From contig CAIVDH010000202.1 of assembly GCA_903904635.1 (NCBI GenBank), positions 1-6,701 on the forward strand: 6,701 nucleotides of DNA, read 5' to 3'. Both the position numbers and the translations under genes were made by a program. The notes beneath the pieces were generated by a model, which made no database searches, was not told where the DNA came from, and was given only the letters and a program-made list of their open reading frames with translations. This document shows positions 1 through 6,427 of this stretch, in pieces. The DNA comes from an uncultured Burkholderiales bacterium. GTDB lineage: Bacteria > Pseudomonadota > Gammaproteobacteria > Burkholderiales > Burkholderiaceae_D. Within the stretch, counting starts at the first letter, position 1, and each line of letters opens with the position of its first letter.

Positions 1-1
1 G

Positions 2-592
2 GCCAATACGCTAAATTATCTCGACATCAAAACCGTCGTGGTCTCTTGTGGCACTTGCTATGATCAGTTGCAGGGCTATCAATTCGATAAAATTTTCCCC
101 GGCTGCCGCATCGTCGACATACATGAATATCTGCTGGAAAAAGGCGTCAGACTCGAAGGCGTAACAGGTACACGTTACATGTATCACGACCCTTGCCACA
201 GCCCGATGAAATTGCAAGACCCGCTCAAGACCGTAAACAGTCTGATCGCCACCGTCGATGCGCAGAAAATCGAAAAAAATGATCGTTGCTGCGGCGAGTC
301 CGGCACCCTGGCAATCAGTCGGCCAGATATTTCTACGCAAGTACGTTTTCGTAAAGAAGAAGAAATGTTGAAAGGTACAGACAAATTACGTGCCGATGGT
401 TTTGCTGGCGACATTAAAATTCTGACATCCTGCCCATCCTGCATGCAAGGCTTGAAGCGTTATAACGATGATGCCGGCACCGACGCTGATTACATCGTGG
501 TTGAATTGGCGCGTCATCTGCTGGGTGCAAACTGGATGCCCGAGTATGTAGAACGCGCCAACAATGGCGGCATAGAACGGGTACTGGTATAG
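2..592 (+). CDS. FAD-linked oxidoreductase with CCG iron-sulfur module, C-terminal fragment (5' end outside window)
   Basis: The reading frame is open from the window edge and encodes the last 196 residues. The fragment carries the end of one cysteine-rich CCG unit (CGTC, residues 16-19) and one complete unit: HDPCH with Cys65, the CCG triplet at Cys96-Cys97 followed by GESG, and CPSC at 144-147, spaced C-X30-CC-X46-CXXC. Such units bind iron-sulfur clusters or pass electrons in GlpC, GlcF, LutA and heterodisulfide-reductase-like proteins. In Burkholderiales, the gene in this position next to HIT, DUF971 and ubiE is usually a very large fusion with FAD-binding, FAD-oxidase C-terminal and ferredoxin domains, annotated as a D-lactate/glycolate-dehydrogenase-like enzyme. 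That N-terminal part is outside the window, so the flavin domain and the substrate are inferred. A stand-alone GlpC/GlcF-like subunit is the alternative. The next gene starts 2 bp after the stop, which implies co-transcription. Confidence 0.8.
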   Translation, partial: ANTLNYLDIKTVVVSCGTCYDQLQGYQFDKIFPGCRIVDIHEYLLEKGVRLEGVTGTRYMYHDPCHSPMKLQDPLKTVNSLIATVDAQKIEKNDRCCGESGTLAISRPDISTQVRFRKEEEMLKGTDKLRADGFAGDIKILTSCPSCMQGLKRYNDDAGTDADYIVVELARHLLGANWMPEYVERANNGGIERVLV

Positions 593-594
593 CC

Positions 595-1038
595 ATGAGT
601 GCGATCACGGAGGCGAACTGCGAACTGTGCGATGCAGATGGTGGCGAGATATTGCATCAGGCTCTGCAGTTTCGGGTGGTGCTAATTGATGACGCAAATT
701 ATCCTGGCTTTTGCAGAGTAATCTGGCAAGATCATATTCAAGAAGTCACGGATCTGCATGAAATCGATCGCATGGTGATGATGGATGTGCTGTGGCAGGT
801 AGAGACAGTAGTGCGTGAAGTAATGCAGCCACTGAAAATCAATCTCGCCAGTCTGGGCAATATGGTGCCGCATTTGCATTGGCATGTGATACCACGCTAT
901 GCCGATGATGCGCATTTTCCAGCGCCGGTATGGGCAGCTGCACAGCGGATTACGCCGGATGCGGTACTCGATGCCAGAAGAAAAATATTGCCAGCACTGC
1001 GCACTGCAATGGCAGCGCGGCTGCTTACTTATCGTTAA
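595..1038 (+). CDS. HIT family protein (histidine-triad nucleotide hydrolase-like)
   Basis: This 147-residue protein has the histidine-triad signature His93-Leu-His95-Trp-His97-Val-Ile (H-x-H-x-H-x-x), preceded by the usual NLASLGNMVP stretch (83-92). In HIT hydrolases the middle/last histidine attacks the alpha-phosphate of nucleoside phosphoramidates or dinucleotides, and the protein is normally a cytoplasmic homodimer. An N-terminal CELC pair (Cys9, Cys12) resembles the CxxC of some HIT proteins and may hold zinc. The start ATG lies 2 bp after the stop of the upstream oxidoreductase with no clear Shine-Dalgarno sequence, so translation probably depends on coupling. The length is normal for the family. 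The exact substrate cannot be told from sequence. Assignment to the HIT superfamily is secure; the role in this operon is unknown. Confidence 0.9.
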   Translation: MSAITEANCELCDADGGEILHQALQFRVVLIDDANYPGFCRVIWQDHIQEVTDLHEIDRMVMMDVLWQVETVVREVMQPLKINLASLGNMVPHLHWHVIPRYADDAHFPAPVWAAAQRITPDAVLDARRKILPALRTAMAARLLTYR

Positions 1039-1112
1039 TGGTTTTAGCTGCAAGCCATCTTCGTTCTTGAATTGAAGCAGCAATTCGAATTTAAAAAATA
1101 CTAGGATAAAAA
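1039..1112 (+). repeat. Intergenic gap with inverted repeat and palindrome before the DUF971 gene
   Basis: This 74-bp gap is the only sizeable break within the 1-4447 gene run. It contains GAATTG (1069-1074) and its exact complement CAATTC (1081-1086) around a 6-base loop, extendable by a T-A and a T-G pair to an 8-bp stem (1067-1088). The 10-bp perfect palindrome AATTCGAATT (1082-1091) overlaps it. No T-run follows, so a classical terminator on the + strand is not supported. TTGAAT/TTGAAG elements at 1067-1077 could act as a -35, but no convincing -10 sits at the right distance. It may be a regulatory or mRNA-structure site; this is weakly supported. Confidence 0.35.
1102..1106 (+). promoter_or_regulatory. 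Ribosome binding site that fixes the TTG start of the DUF971 gene
   Basis: TAGGA lies 6 bases upstream of TTG at 1113. No ATG or GTG occurs in this frame before the conserved DUF971 region, so this site supports TTG as the real start. Confidence 0.6.
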
Positions 1113-1532
1113 TTGACTACCACCCCAAGCCGACACGTCACAGCACTAGAACTGCATACTGCTTCGCGCACGCTTGATGTGAGCTTTGATGATGGTTCTG
1201 CATGCACCTTACCTTTTGAGCTGCTGCGCGTGTATTCGCCATCGGCCGAAGTGCGCGGTCACGGTCCGGGTCAGGAAACGCTACAGACAGGCAAGCGGCA
1301 TGTGGAGCTTACCGCGATAGAGCCAGTAGGTAATTATGGTTTACGCCCAATTTTTTCAGATGGTCATGAGACCGGTATTTATACCTGGGATTATTTGCAT
1401 TGGATGGGTAAAAACCGCGAGTCGCTTTGGGAAGATTATTTGCAGCGACTCGAGAAGGCTGGGTTTACGCGCGATAGCGGACGTGATGCTGCGATGACAT
1501 CCGCAGGTAATCCAGGCTGTTCGACGCACTAA
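1113..1532 (+). CDS. DUF971 family protein (gamma-butyrobetaine hydroxylase-like N-terminal domain)
   Basis: This small protein (139 residues) consists almost entirely of a DUF971/GBBH-like N-terminal domain. Visible family features are [20 protein letters not shown] (25-44) followed by AEVRGHG (45-51), and [20 protein letters not shown] (72-91) followed by WDYLHWMG (92-99). The same domain precedes the catalytic domain in gamma-butyrobetaine and trimethyllysine hydroxylases and is fused to some Mrp/ApbC iron-sulfur carriers. The free-standing bacterial form has no firmly established reaction. The start is TTG, chosen because of the TAGGA site 6 bp upstream and the absence of a better codon before the conserved region. 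The tail after about 118 is unconserved-looking and polar. It ends 11 bp before ubiE, and conserved linkage to ubiE in betaproteobacteria hints at a role near quinone or iron metabolism, but that is inference. Confidence 0.88.
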   Translation: MTTTPSRHVTALELHTASRTLDVSFDDGSACTLPFELLRVYSPSAEVRGHGPGQETLQTGKRHVELTAIEPVGNYGLRPIFSDGHETGIYTWDYLHWMGKNRESLWEDYLQRLEKAGFTRDSGRDAAMTSAGNPGCSTH

Positions 1533-1543
1533 AAGGATTTTTT

Positions 1544-2275
1544 ATGACCCATACACATTTCGGCTATCAGGATGTGCCAGAAGACCAGAAGGTCCATAAA
1601 GTGGCCGAGGTTTTCCATTCGGTGGCGGCCAAATATGACGTGATGAACGATCTGATGTCAGCCGGTCTGCATCGGGTATGGAAGGCCTTCACGATTGCGC
1701 AGGCTGGCATACGTCCCGGATTCAAAGTGCTGGATATCGCCGGCGGAACGGGGGATCTGGCCAGTGCATTTGCAAAAAAGGCCGGCGTCAGCGGCGAGGT
1801 CTGGCATACCGACATCAATGAATCCATGCTGCGCGTAGGCCGCGACCGGATGATTAATGACGGTTTGCTACTGCCCACCTTAATTTGCGATGCAGAGCAA
1901 TTGCCGTTTCCGGATAATTATTTTGATCGCGTCTCAGTGGCATTTGGTCTGCGTAACATGACGCACAAAGATCAGGCGCTGGCAGAAATGCGTCGTGTAC
2001 TAAAACCCGGCGGTAAATTACTGGTGCTGGAATTTTCCAAAGTCGCTGCGCCTCTGCAAAAGCCCTATGATCTGTATTCATTCAAAGTATTGCCATGGCT
2101 GGGTAAACAAATCGCCAATGATGCAGACAGCTACCGTTATCTGGCTGAATCCATACGCATGCATCCCGATCAGGAAACGCTCAAGGGCATGTTGCAGCAA
2201 GCCGGCTTGGACAAAGTAGACTATTTCAATCTCAGCGCAGGCATCGCCGCGCTACATGTTGGTATCAAGTTTTGA
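1544..2275 (+). CDS. ubiE: Ubiquinone/menaquinone biosynthesis C-methyltransferase UbiE
   Basis: UbiE is the S-adenosylmethionine-dependent C-methyltransferase that converts 2-methoxy-6-polyprenyl-benzoquinol to its 5-methyl derivative (and demethylmenaquinol to menaquinol where present). At 243 residues it has the normal family length. Visible signatures are [17 protein letters not shown] (31-47); SAM-binding motif [11 protein letters not shown] (62-71) with the downstream acidic residue Asp90 in DINESML; the [13 protein letters not shown] region (116-128); AFGLRNM (133-139); and [16 protein letters not shown] (151-166). The C-terminus [13 protein letters not shown] matches the usual UbiE ending, although this ending normally reads ALHRGYKF, so two residues differ. 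AAAAGGA (1531-1537) overlapping the upstream stop is a good ribosome binding site 6 bases before the ATG. Together with the next two genes it reproduces the ubiE-ubiJ-ubiB order known from E. coli. Confidence 0.97.
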   Translation: MTHTHFGYQDVPEDQKVHKVAEVFHSVAAKYDVMNDLMSAGLHRVWKAFTIAQAGIRPGFKVLDIAGGTGDLASAFAKKAGVSGEVWHTDINESMLRVGRDRMINDGLLLPTLICDAEQLPFPDNYFDRVSVAFGLRNMTHKDQALAEMRRVLKPGGKLLVLEFSKVAAPLQKPYDLYSFKVLPWLGKQIANDADSYRYLAESIRMHPDQETLKGMLQQAGLDKVDYFNLSAGIAALHVGIKF

Positions 2276-2288
2276 TTGAAAACCTCCG

Positions 2289-2876
2289 ATGATGCTTGCA
2301 ACACCAGCCGCCGCTACGATTAATCATTTGCTCTCTCGCCAGCCGGCTTTATGCCGCAGACTTGCCGCGCATGCCGGTAAGACTGCCTGCATCGATACGG
2401 GCATCATGACATTAAATTTATCGGTAGCCGCCGATGGTTTGCTGCAGTCCGCTACCGATGAAAAGCCGAATGTCACCATTCGACTCAAGCCAGCCGATGT
2501 GCCGCGCATGCTCGCTGAAATGGAGCGGGCGTTTTCTTATGTGGCGATAGAAGGCGATGCAGATTTCGCCAAGGCGATCTCGGATGTTGCGATGGGTTTG
2601 CGCTGGGAAGCAGAAGAAGATCTGGCACCCTTTGTTGGCGATATTGCCGCGGTGCGCATCGTAAAGACTGCGCGTGCAGCTATGTCAACTGCGAAGAGTA
2701 ATGCGCACAATCTGGCAGAGAACATAGCTGAATATCTGCTGGAAGAAAATCCGACTTTGCTGCGTCCAGAGGCGGCAGATCGATTTGCCATGGAAGTGGC
2801 GATACTGCGTGATGACACCGAAAGGCTGGCCAAGCGTATTGCCTTGCTAGAGCGTAGTGCTGGGAGCGGGGCATGA
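2289..2876 (+). CDS. ubiJ: Ubiquinone biosynthesis accessory factor UbiJ (SCP2 domain)
   Basis: The 195-residue protein has an SCP2-like sterol-carrier domain over roughly residues 12-115, ending in the characteristic [18 protein letters not shown] (104-121). It then has an Ala-rich helical stretch and a charged C-terminal helix with coiled-coil character (about 165-190, [20 protein letters not shown]). UbiJ acts with UbiK as an accessory lipid-binding factor of the cytoplasmic Ubi complex, probably presenting the hydrophobic polyprenyl intermediates to the hydroxylases and methyltransferases. Length matches the E. coli protein (about 200 residues). Identification rests on the SCP2 fold and the ubiE-ubiB context. 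Two adjacent ATG codons (2289 and 2292) could be the start and no clear ribosome binding site is seen, so translation is probably coupled to ubiE, 13 bp upstream. The stop overlaps the ubiB start. Confidence 0.9.
   Translation: MMLATPAAATINHLLSRQPALCRRLAAHAGKTACIDTGIMTLNLSVAADGLLQSATDEKPNVTIRLKPADVPRMLAEMERAFSYVAIEGDADFAKAISDVAMGLRWEAEEDLAPFVGDIAAVRIVKTARAAMSTAKSNAHNLAENIAEYLLEENPTLLRPEAADRFAMEVAILRDDTERLAKRIALLERSAGSGA
2862..2866 (+). promoter_or_regulatory. Ribosome binding site of ubiB inside the end of ubiJ
   Basis: GGGAG lies 6 bases before the ubiB ATG, within the last codons of ubiJ. With the ATGA overlap at 2873-2876 it indicates translational coupling of the two genes. Confidence 0.6.
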
Positions 2877-4447
2877 TTTTAAGATTATTGCGGGCGTTTA
2901 AAATTTTGCGCGTGGCGCTATTTTACGGACTCGATGAGATTATTTTATCGGGCAGCGCCGTGCCACCACAATTGCGACTGATCTCGCTGCTTTTTTTCTG
3001 GCGCGATATACGTGCGCCTCGTGGCGAGCGCTTGCGCCGTGCGCTGGAAGATCTGGGTCCTATCTTTGTAAAATTTGGCCAGGTCTTGTCTACCCGCCGT
3101 GATCTGCTTGCTGAAGATATCGCTGATGAACTCGCGCATCTGCAAGATCGAGTCCCACCATTTTCTTCTGATTTGGCGATTGCCCAGATCACGCGTTCAC
3201 TCGGTCAGCATCCGGATACCTTATTTGCCAGCTTCTCTCGTGAGCCAGTGGCTTCTGCCTCGGTGGCACAGGTACATTTTGCTGTACTTAAAAACGGCAC
3301 GGAAGTCGCAGTCAAGGTATTGCGTCCTGGCGTACACGAGGCCATAGAAAAAGATATCGCTTTGCTGCATGTTGCTGCAGGCTGGATAGAACGGCTCTGG
3401 GCCGATGGACCGCGTTTAAAGCCGCGTGAGGTTGTCGCTGAATTTGATAAATACCTGCATGATGAGCTCGATCTGATGCGCGAGGCGGCCAATGCCAGTC
3501 AGTTGCGCCGTAATTTTGCAGGCTCTCCATTATTGCTCGTACCAGAAATGGTTTGGGACTATTGTTCAGAGTCAGTCATCGTTATGCAGCGCATGCATGG
3601 CATACCGATATCACAAACTGCAAAATTAATTGAAGCTGGTGTCGATCTAAAAAAACTCTCGCGCGATGGCGTAGAGATTTTTTTCACGCAGGTGTTTCGT
3701 GATGGTTTTTTTCATGCTGATATGCATCCCGGTAACATCATGGTCTCGACTGATGCCTCCACATTCGGTCGCTATATTGCCCTTGATTTCGGTATCGTCG
3801 GCACGCTCACTGATTTTGATAAAGATTATTTGTCGCAGAATTTTCTCGCTTTTTTTCGGCGTGATTACAAGCGTGTGGCACAAGCTCACATAGAATCCGG
3901 ATGGGCACCTAAAGATACGCGGGTCGATGAACTTGAAGCGGCGGTGCGCGCTTGTTGTGAGCCGATTTTTGACAGACCGTTATCGCAAATATCATTTGGT
4001 CAGGTGTTGCTGCGTTTGTTTCAGACTTCGCGCCGGTTCAATATAGAAGTCCAGCCGCAATTAGTACTGCTGCAAAAAACTTTGCTCAATATCGAAGGAC
4101 TGGGTCGTCAGCTTGATCCTGATCTCGATCTCTGGCAGACCGCCAAGCCGTATCTGGAAAACTGGATGCAAGAGCAAATAGGCTGGCGTGGTTTTGTCGA
4201 GCGGCTGAAAATTGAAGCGCCTAATTATGGACATATCCTGCCGCAACTACCGCGGCTGTTACAGCAAGCATTAATTGCGCAGACACTGCCTAAGCAATCT
4301 GATAACAATGACTTGATGCAGCAATTGCTCTCTGAGCAAAAGCGTACTAATCGCTTGCTAGGCCTCGCGCTTTATTTTGGTGGCGGCTTATTGGCCGGCA
4401 TTTTACTGGTGCAGATTTTTTTCCGGTTTTACGAGACCTTTTATTAA
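2873..4447 (+). CDS. ubiB: Ubiquinone biosynthesis regulatory protein kinase/ATPase UbiB (ABC1/COQ8 family)
   Basis: UbiB is an atypical kinase-fold ATPase needed for ubiquinone synthesis, thought to help extract or handle membrane-bound lipid intermediates. The 524 residues show the family's hallmarks in order: the KxGQ motif KFGQ at 67-70; the Ala-rich nucleotide loop [10 protein letters not shown] (126-135), which replaces the usual Gly-rich loop; the ATP-binding lysine in AVKVLRP (Lys148); the family-specific ExD region [11 protein letters not shown] (197-207); the catalytic-loop equivalent HADMHPGN (281-288); and DFG at 305-307. A hydrophobic C-terminal segment (about 495-518) is the expected membrane anchor, which may contain one or two helices. 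The start ATG overlaps the ubiJ stop by 4 bases and has GGGAG at good spacing. All key motifs are intact and the length is normal, so the protein should be functional. No clear terminator follows the stop codon. Confidence 0.97.
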   Translation: MILRLLRAFKILRVALFYGLDEIILSGSAVPPQLRLISLLFFWRDIRAPRGERLRRALEDLGPIFVKFGQVLSTRRDLLAEDIADELAHLQDRVPPFSSDLAIAQITRSLGQHPDTLFASFSREPVASASVAQVHFAVLKNGTEVAVKVLRPGVHEAIEKDIALLHVAAGWIERLWADGPRLKPREVVAEFDKYLHDELDLMREAANASQLRRNFAGSPLLLVPEMVWDYCSESVIVMQRMHGIPISQTAKLIEAGVDLKKLSRDGVEIFFTQVFRDGFFHADMHPGNIMVSTDASTFGRYIALDFGIVGTLTDFDKDYLSQNFLAFFRRDYKRVAQAHIESGWAPKDTRVDELEAAVRACCEPIFDRPLSQISFGQVLLRLFQTSRRFNIEVQPQLVLLQKTLLNIEGLGRQLDPDLDLWQTAKPYLENWMQEQIGWRGFVERLKIEAPNYGHILPQLPRLLQQALIAQTLPKQSDNNDLMQQLLSEQKRTNRLLGLALYFGGGLLAGILLVQIFFRFYETFY

Positions 4448-4473
4448 TTCGCCTTTAGTCATTGCACCGCCTG

Positions 4474-4500
4474 CTGCCACACGCGCAGCACGGCTATAAT
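4474..4500 (+). promoter_or_regulatory. Putative sigma70-type promoter of the symporter gene
   Basis: A perfect -10 hexamer TATAAT lies at 4495-4500, 47 bases before the chosen start codon. The best -35 candidate is CTGCCA (4474-4479, four of six matches) with a short 15-bp spacer, so the -35 side is weak. It sits in the 100-bp gap after ubiB, where a new transcription unit would be expected. A 6-bp inverted repeat TGCTGC/GCAGCA (4472-4477, 4485-4490) covers the spacer. Confidence 0.5.
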
Positions 4501-4536
4501 CTCCCAAATTTTTTGCATAACCCTCCCTGTCCTTGT

Positions 4537-4542
4537 ACGGAG
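4537..4542 (+). promoter_or_regulatory. Ribosome binding site deciding the symporter start
   Basis: ACGGAG is 5 bases upstream of ATG 4548. An in-frame TTG at 4533 would lie upstream of this site and have no ribosome binding site of its own, so ATG 4548 is preferred. Confidence 0.65.
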
Positions 4543-4547
4543 TTGTC

Positions 4548-5989
4548 ATGTCGACACTGGTTGCCTTCGTCATTGTTTATTTAATAATTTCTGTTTCTAT
4601 CGGCCTTTACGCAGCCAGGCGCGTGCATAACTCCTCGGATTATGCGAACGCAGGTCGCTCTTTGCCTTCTTATATCGTTATCGCAACCGTCTTTGCGACC
4701 TGGTTTGGTTCTGAAACCGTACTCGGTATTCCAGCCAAATTTGCTAATGAAGGTTTGCGTGGTGTGGTTGAAGATCCGTTTGGCGCGTCGCTATGCCTGA
4801 TTTTGGTGGGTCTGTTTTTTGCACGCAAACTCTATCGCATGAATTTGCTAACTATTGGTGATTATTATCGTCAGCGCTATAACCGGCCAGTTGAGGTTAT
4901 GGTTTCACTTTGTATCGTCATCTCTTATCTGGGCTGGGTTGCTGCGCAGATTACGGCGCTGGGGTTGGTCTTTGCCACACTCTCCAACGGCGTTATCTCG
5001 ATGTCGAGCGGGATGATCATCGGCGCGTCGATTGTGCTGCTCTATACGCTGTTTGGCGGCATGTGGTCAGTGGCGCTGACCGATTTTTTTCAAATGACTA
5101 TCATTGTCGTGGGCTTGCTTTATATCGCCTACCTGGTTGCAGATTTGGCAGGTGGGCTGGCGTCGTTCTGCATCATGCTGCTGATGCCGGTAAGCTCGAT
5201 TTTCTGCCAGCGCTGACTGCTGCAGAAATACTGGCTTTCGTTGGCGCGGCCGTCACCATCATGTTTGGCTCCATACCACAGCAGGATGTGTTTCAGCGCG
5301 TGATGTCAGCCCGCACCGAGACTATCTCCGCGGTCGGTGCAGTTGCCGGTGGCTCACTCTATTTTGTGTTTGCATTTGTTCCCATGTTTTTGGCCTATGC
5401 CGCGCAATTGATTGATCCGGCCATGTTTGCTGCTCTCATTAAAAATGATGCGCAAATGATTTTGCCTACGCTGATTTTGCATCACACGCCGTTATTTGCG
5501 CAGATACTGTTTTTTGGCGCGCTGCTCTCGGCGATCATGTCGACTGCCAGTGGCACCTTGCTCGCGCCCAGTATCACGCTGACCGAAAACATCATCCGTG
5601 AATTCGTGCCGATGAATGATGCTCAGTTGCTGCGCGCTACCCGCATTGTGGTGGTGGTCTTCACGATCATTGTGACAACATTTGCGCTGGCTTCACAAGG
5701 CATGCCAATTTATGAAATGGTCGGCAATGCTTACAAAGTGCCGTTGGTGGGGGCATTCATTCCCTTGGTGATGGGCTTGTACTGGCAGCGAGCCACAACA
5801 CAGGGTGCACTGTTTTCCGTGATCGGAGGCTTATCATCATGGATACTGATGGAGTGCTTCGGTGGGCAATCTATCTGGCCGCCACAGCTGGTAGGCCTGA
5901 TGATTGCTATTTTGGGAATGGTGGCCGGATCATTGCTGCCACAACTGGTAAGACAGTCGACCTTAAAAGGGACGCCGCAGATGCACTGA
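4548..5989 (+). pseudogene. Sodium:solute symporter (SSS family), interrupted by a frameshift near 5155
   Basis: This would be an inner-membrane Na+-coupled transporter of the SSS family (TC 2.A.21); the substrate cannot be predicted. The first half (residues 1-203) shows an N-terminal helix (about 4-22), the YANAGRSLP segment (32-40), WFGSETVLGIPAKF (52-65), and GGMWSVALTDFFQM (170-183), a strong family motif. The original frame then runs into unrelated codons and stops at 5214-5216. The family sequence continues in another frame, with AGVVLHH, AGKLDFLPAL, FGSIPQQDVFQRVMSARTE and MSTASGTLLAPSITLTENI, to the stop at 5987-5989. Restoring one base, most simply a fourth G in the GGG at 5154-5156, gives a continuous 480-residue protein with LAGGAGVVLHH at the junction, a normal size for the family. 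As read, the product would be a 222-residue fragment. There is no classical slippery heptamer at the junction, so a mutation or sequencing error is more likely than programmed frameshifting. Confidence 0.88.
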
Positions 5990-6009
5990 TATGCCGCAAG
6001 CTGGGCATG

Positions 6010-6034
6010 AAAACCCTTTATAATTCAAGGTTTT
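6010..6034 (+). repeat. Inverted repeat between symporter and fmdB-like gene, possible weak terminator
   Basis: AAAACC (6010-6015) pairs with GGTTTT (6029-6034). With C6016 bulged, two more T-A pairs form (6017-6018 with 6027-6028), leaving an 8-base loop. The downstream sequence CTTAATTTT is T-rich. A rho-independent terminator for the symporter is conceivable, but the stem is AT-rich and bulged, so this is weak. Confidence 0.3.
6019..6024 (+). promoter_or_regulatory. Putative -10 element upstream of the FmdB-family gene
   Basis: A perfect TATAAT is found 31 bases before the start codon at 6056. No good -35 hexamer lies 16-18 bp upstream and there is no TGn extension, so the promoter is suggested only by the -10. 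It would drive the zinc-ribbon gene and the DUF502 gene behind it. Confidence 0.4.
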
Positions 6035-6044
6035 CTTAATTTTG

Positions 6045-6052
6045 CGGAGGAA
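6045..6052 (+). promoter_or_regulatory. Strong ribosome binding site of the FmdB-family gene
   Basis: CGGAGGAA contains the GGAGG core at 6046-6050, 5 bases before ATG 6056. It is the best Shine-Dalgarno match in the window and makes the start certain. Confidence 0.75.
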
Positions 6053-6055
6053 CTG

Positions 6056-6409
6056 ATGCCCATCTATGCCTATAGATGCGAAGCGTGTGGCTTCGCCAAA
6101 GATGTATTGCAAAAAATATCGGATGCGCAGCTGACTGATTGTCTGGCATGTGGCAAGCCTGCATTCAAGAAGCAATTGACTGCTGCGGGCTTTCAGTTAA
6201 AGGGCAGTGGCTGGTACGCGACTGATTTCAAGGGCGGCACCAGCACGCCAGCGGCGGCTGCCGAGGGCGCTGATGCACCTGCGAAAACTGACAGCGCTGC
6301 ACCCGCGAGCACAGGCACAACAACAACCGCACCTGCGGCTGGCAGCACAAGTACTAGCGCCAGTACGGGCACCACCACAAGTACCGCCAGCCCACCGGCC
6401 TCTAGCTGA
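6056..6409 (+). CDS. FmdB family zinc-ribbon protein with Ala/Thr/Ser-rich tail
   Basis: The first 60 residues are a typical FmdB/CxxC_CxxC_SSSS putative regulatory zinc ribbon. It starts MPIYAYRCEACG with Cys8 and Cys11, has the second pair Cys29 and Cys32 (CLAC), and contains the conserved GFQLKGSGWYATDFKG (45-60). The four cysteines should bind one zinc ion. The family is named after a protein linked to formamidase regulation, but its molecular function is not established. Residues 61-117 are a low-complexity tail of almost only Ala, Thr, Ser, Gly and Pro, probably disordered; this type of tail varies in length among relatives. It has a strong ribosome binding site. The next gene begins 18 bp after its stop, so both are probably co-transcribed, as is common in Burkholderiales, where aspS often follows. 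Confidence 0.92.
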   Translation: MPIYAYRCEACGFAKDVLQKISDAQLTDCLACGKPAFKKQLTAAGFQLKGSGWYATDFKGGTSTPAAAAEGADAPAKTDSAAPASTGTTTTAPAAGSTSTSASTGTTTSTASPPASS

Positions 6410-6427
6410 TCACACTCCCCAAGAAAT

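Noticed and set aside
11..340. Antisense frame of 109 residues opposite the CCG-domain gene
   Set aside because: It lies fully opposite a strongly supported coding region with clear cysteine motifs and resembles no known family.
4472..4514. Rho-independent terminator after ubiB
   Set aside because: The TGCTGC/GCAGCA stem is only 6 bp and the T-run (4509-4514) begins 19 bases after it, with the TATAAT in between; the spacing is wrong for a terminator.
4910..5150. Open reading frame overlapping the first half of the symporter in the other frame
   Set aside because: Its first part is Cys/Arg/Gly-rich out-of-frame translation of conserved symporter codons; only the portion after about 5160 is real coding sequence. 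Treated as part of the frameshifted symporter.
5145..5165. Programmed -1 ribosomal frameshift in the symporter
   Set aside because: No X-XXY-YYZ slippery heptamer is present around the junction and I see no strong downstream structure; a lost base in the GGG run is the simpler explanation.
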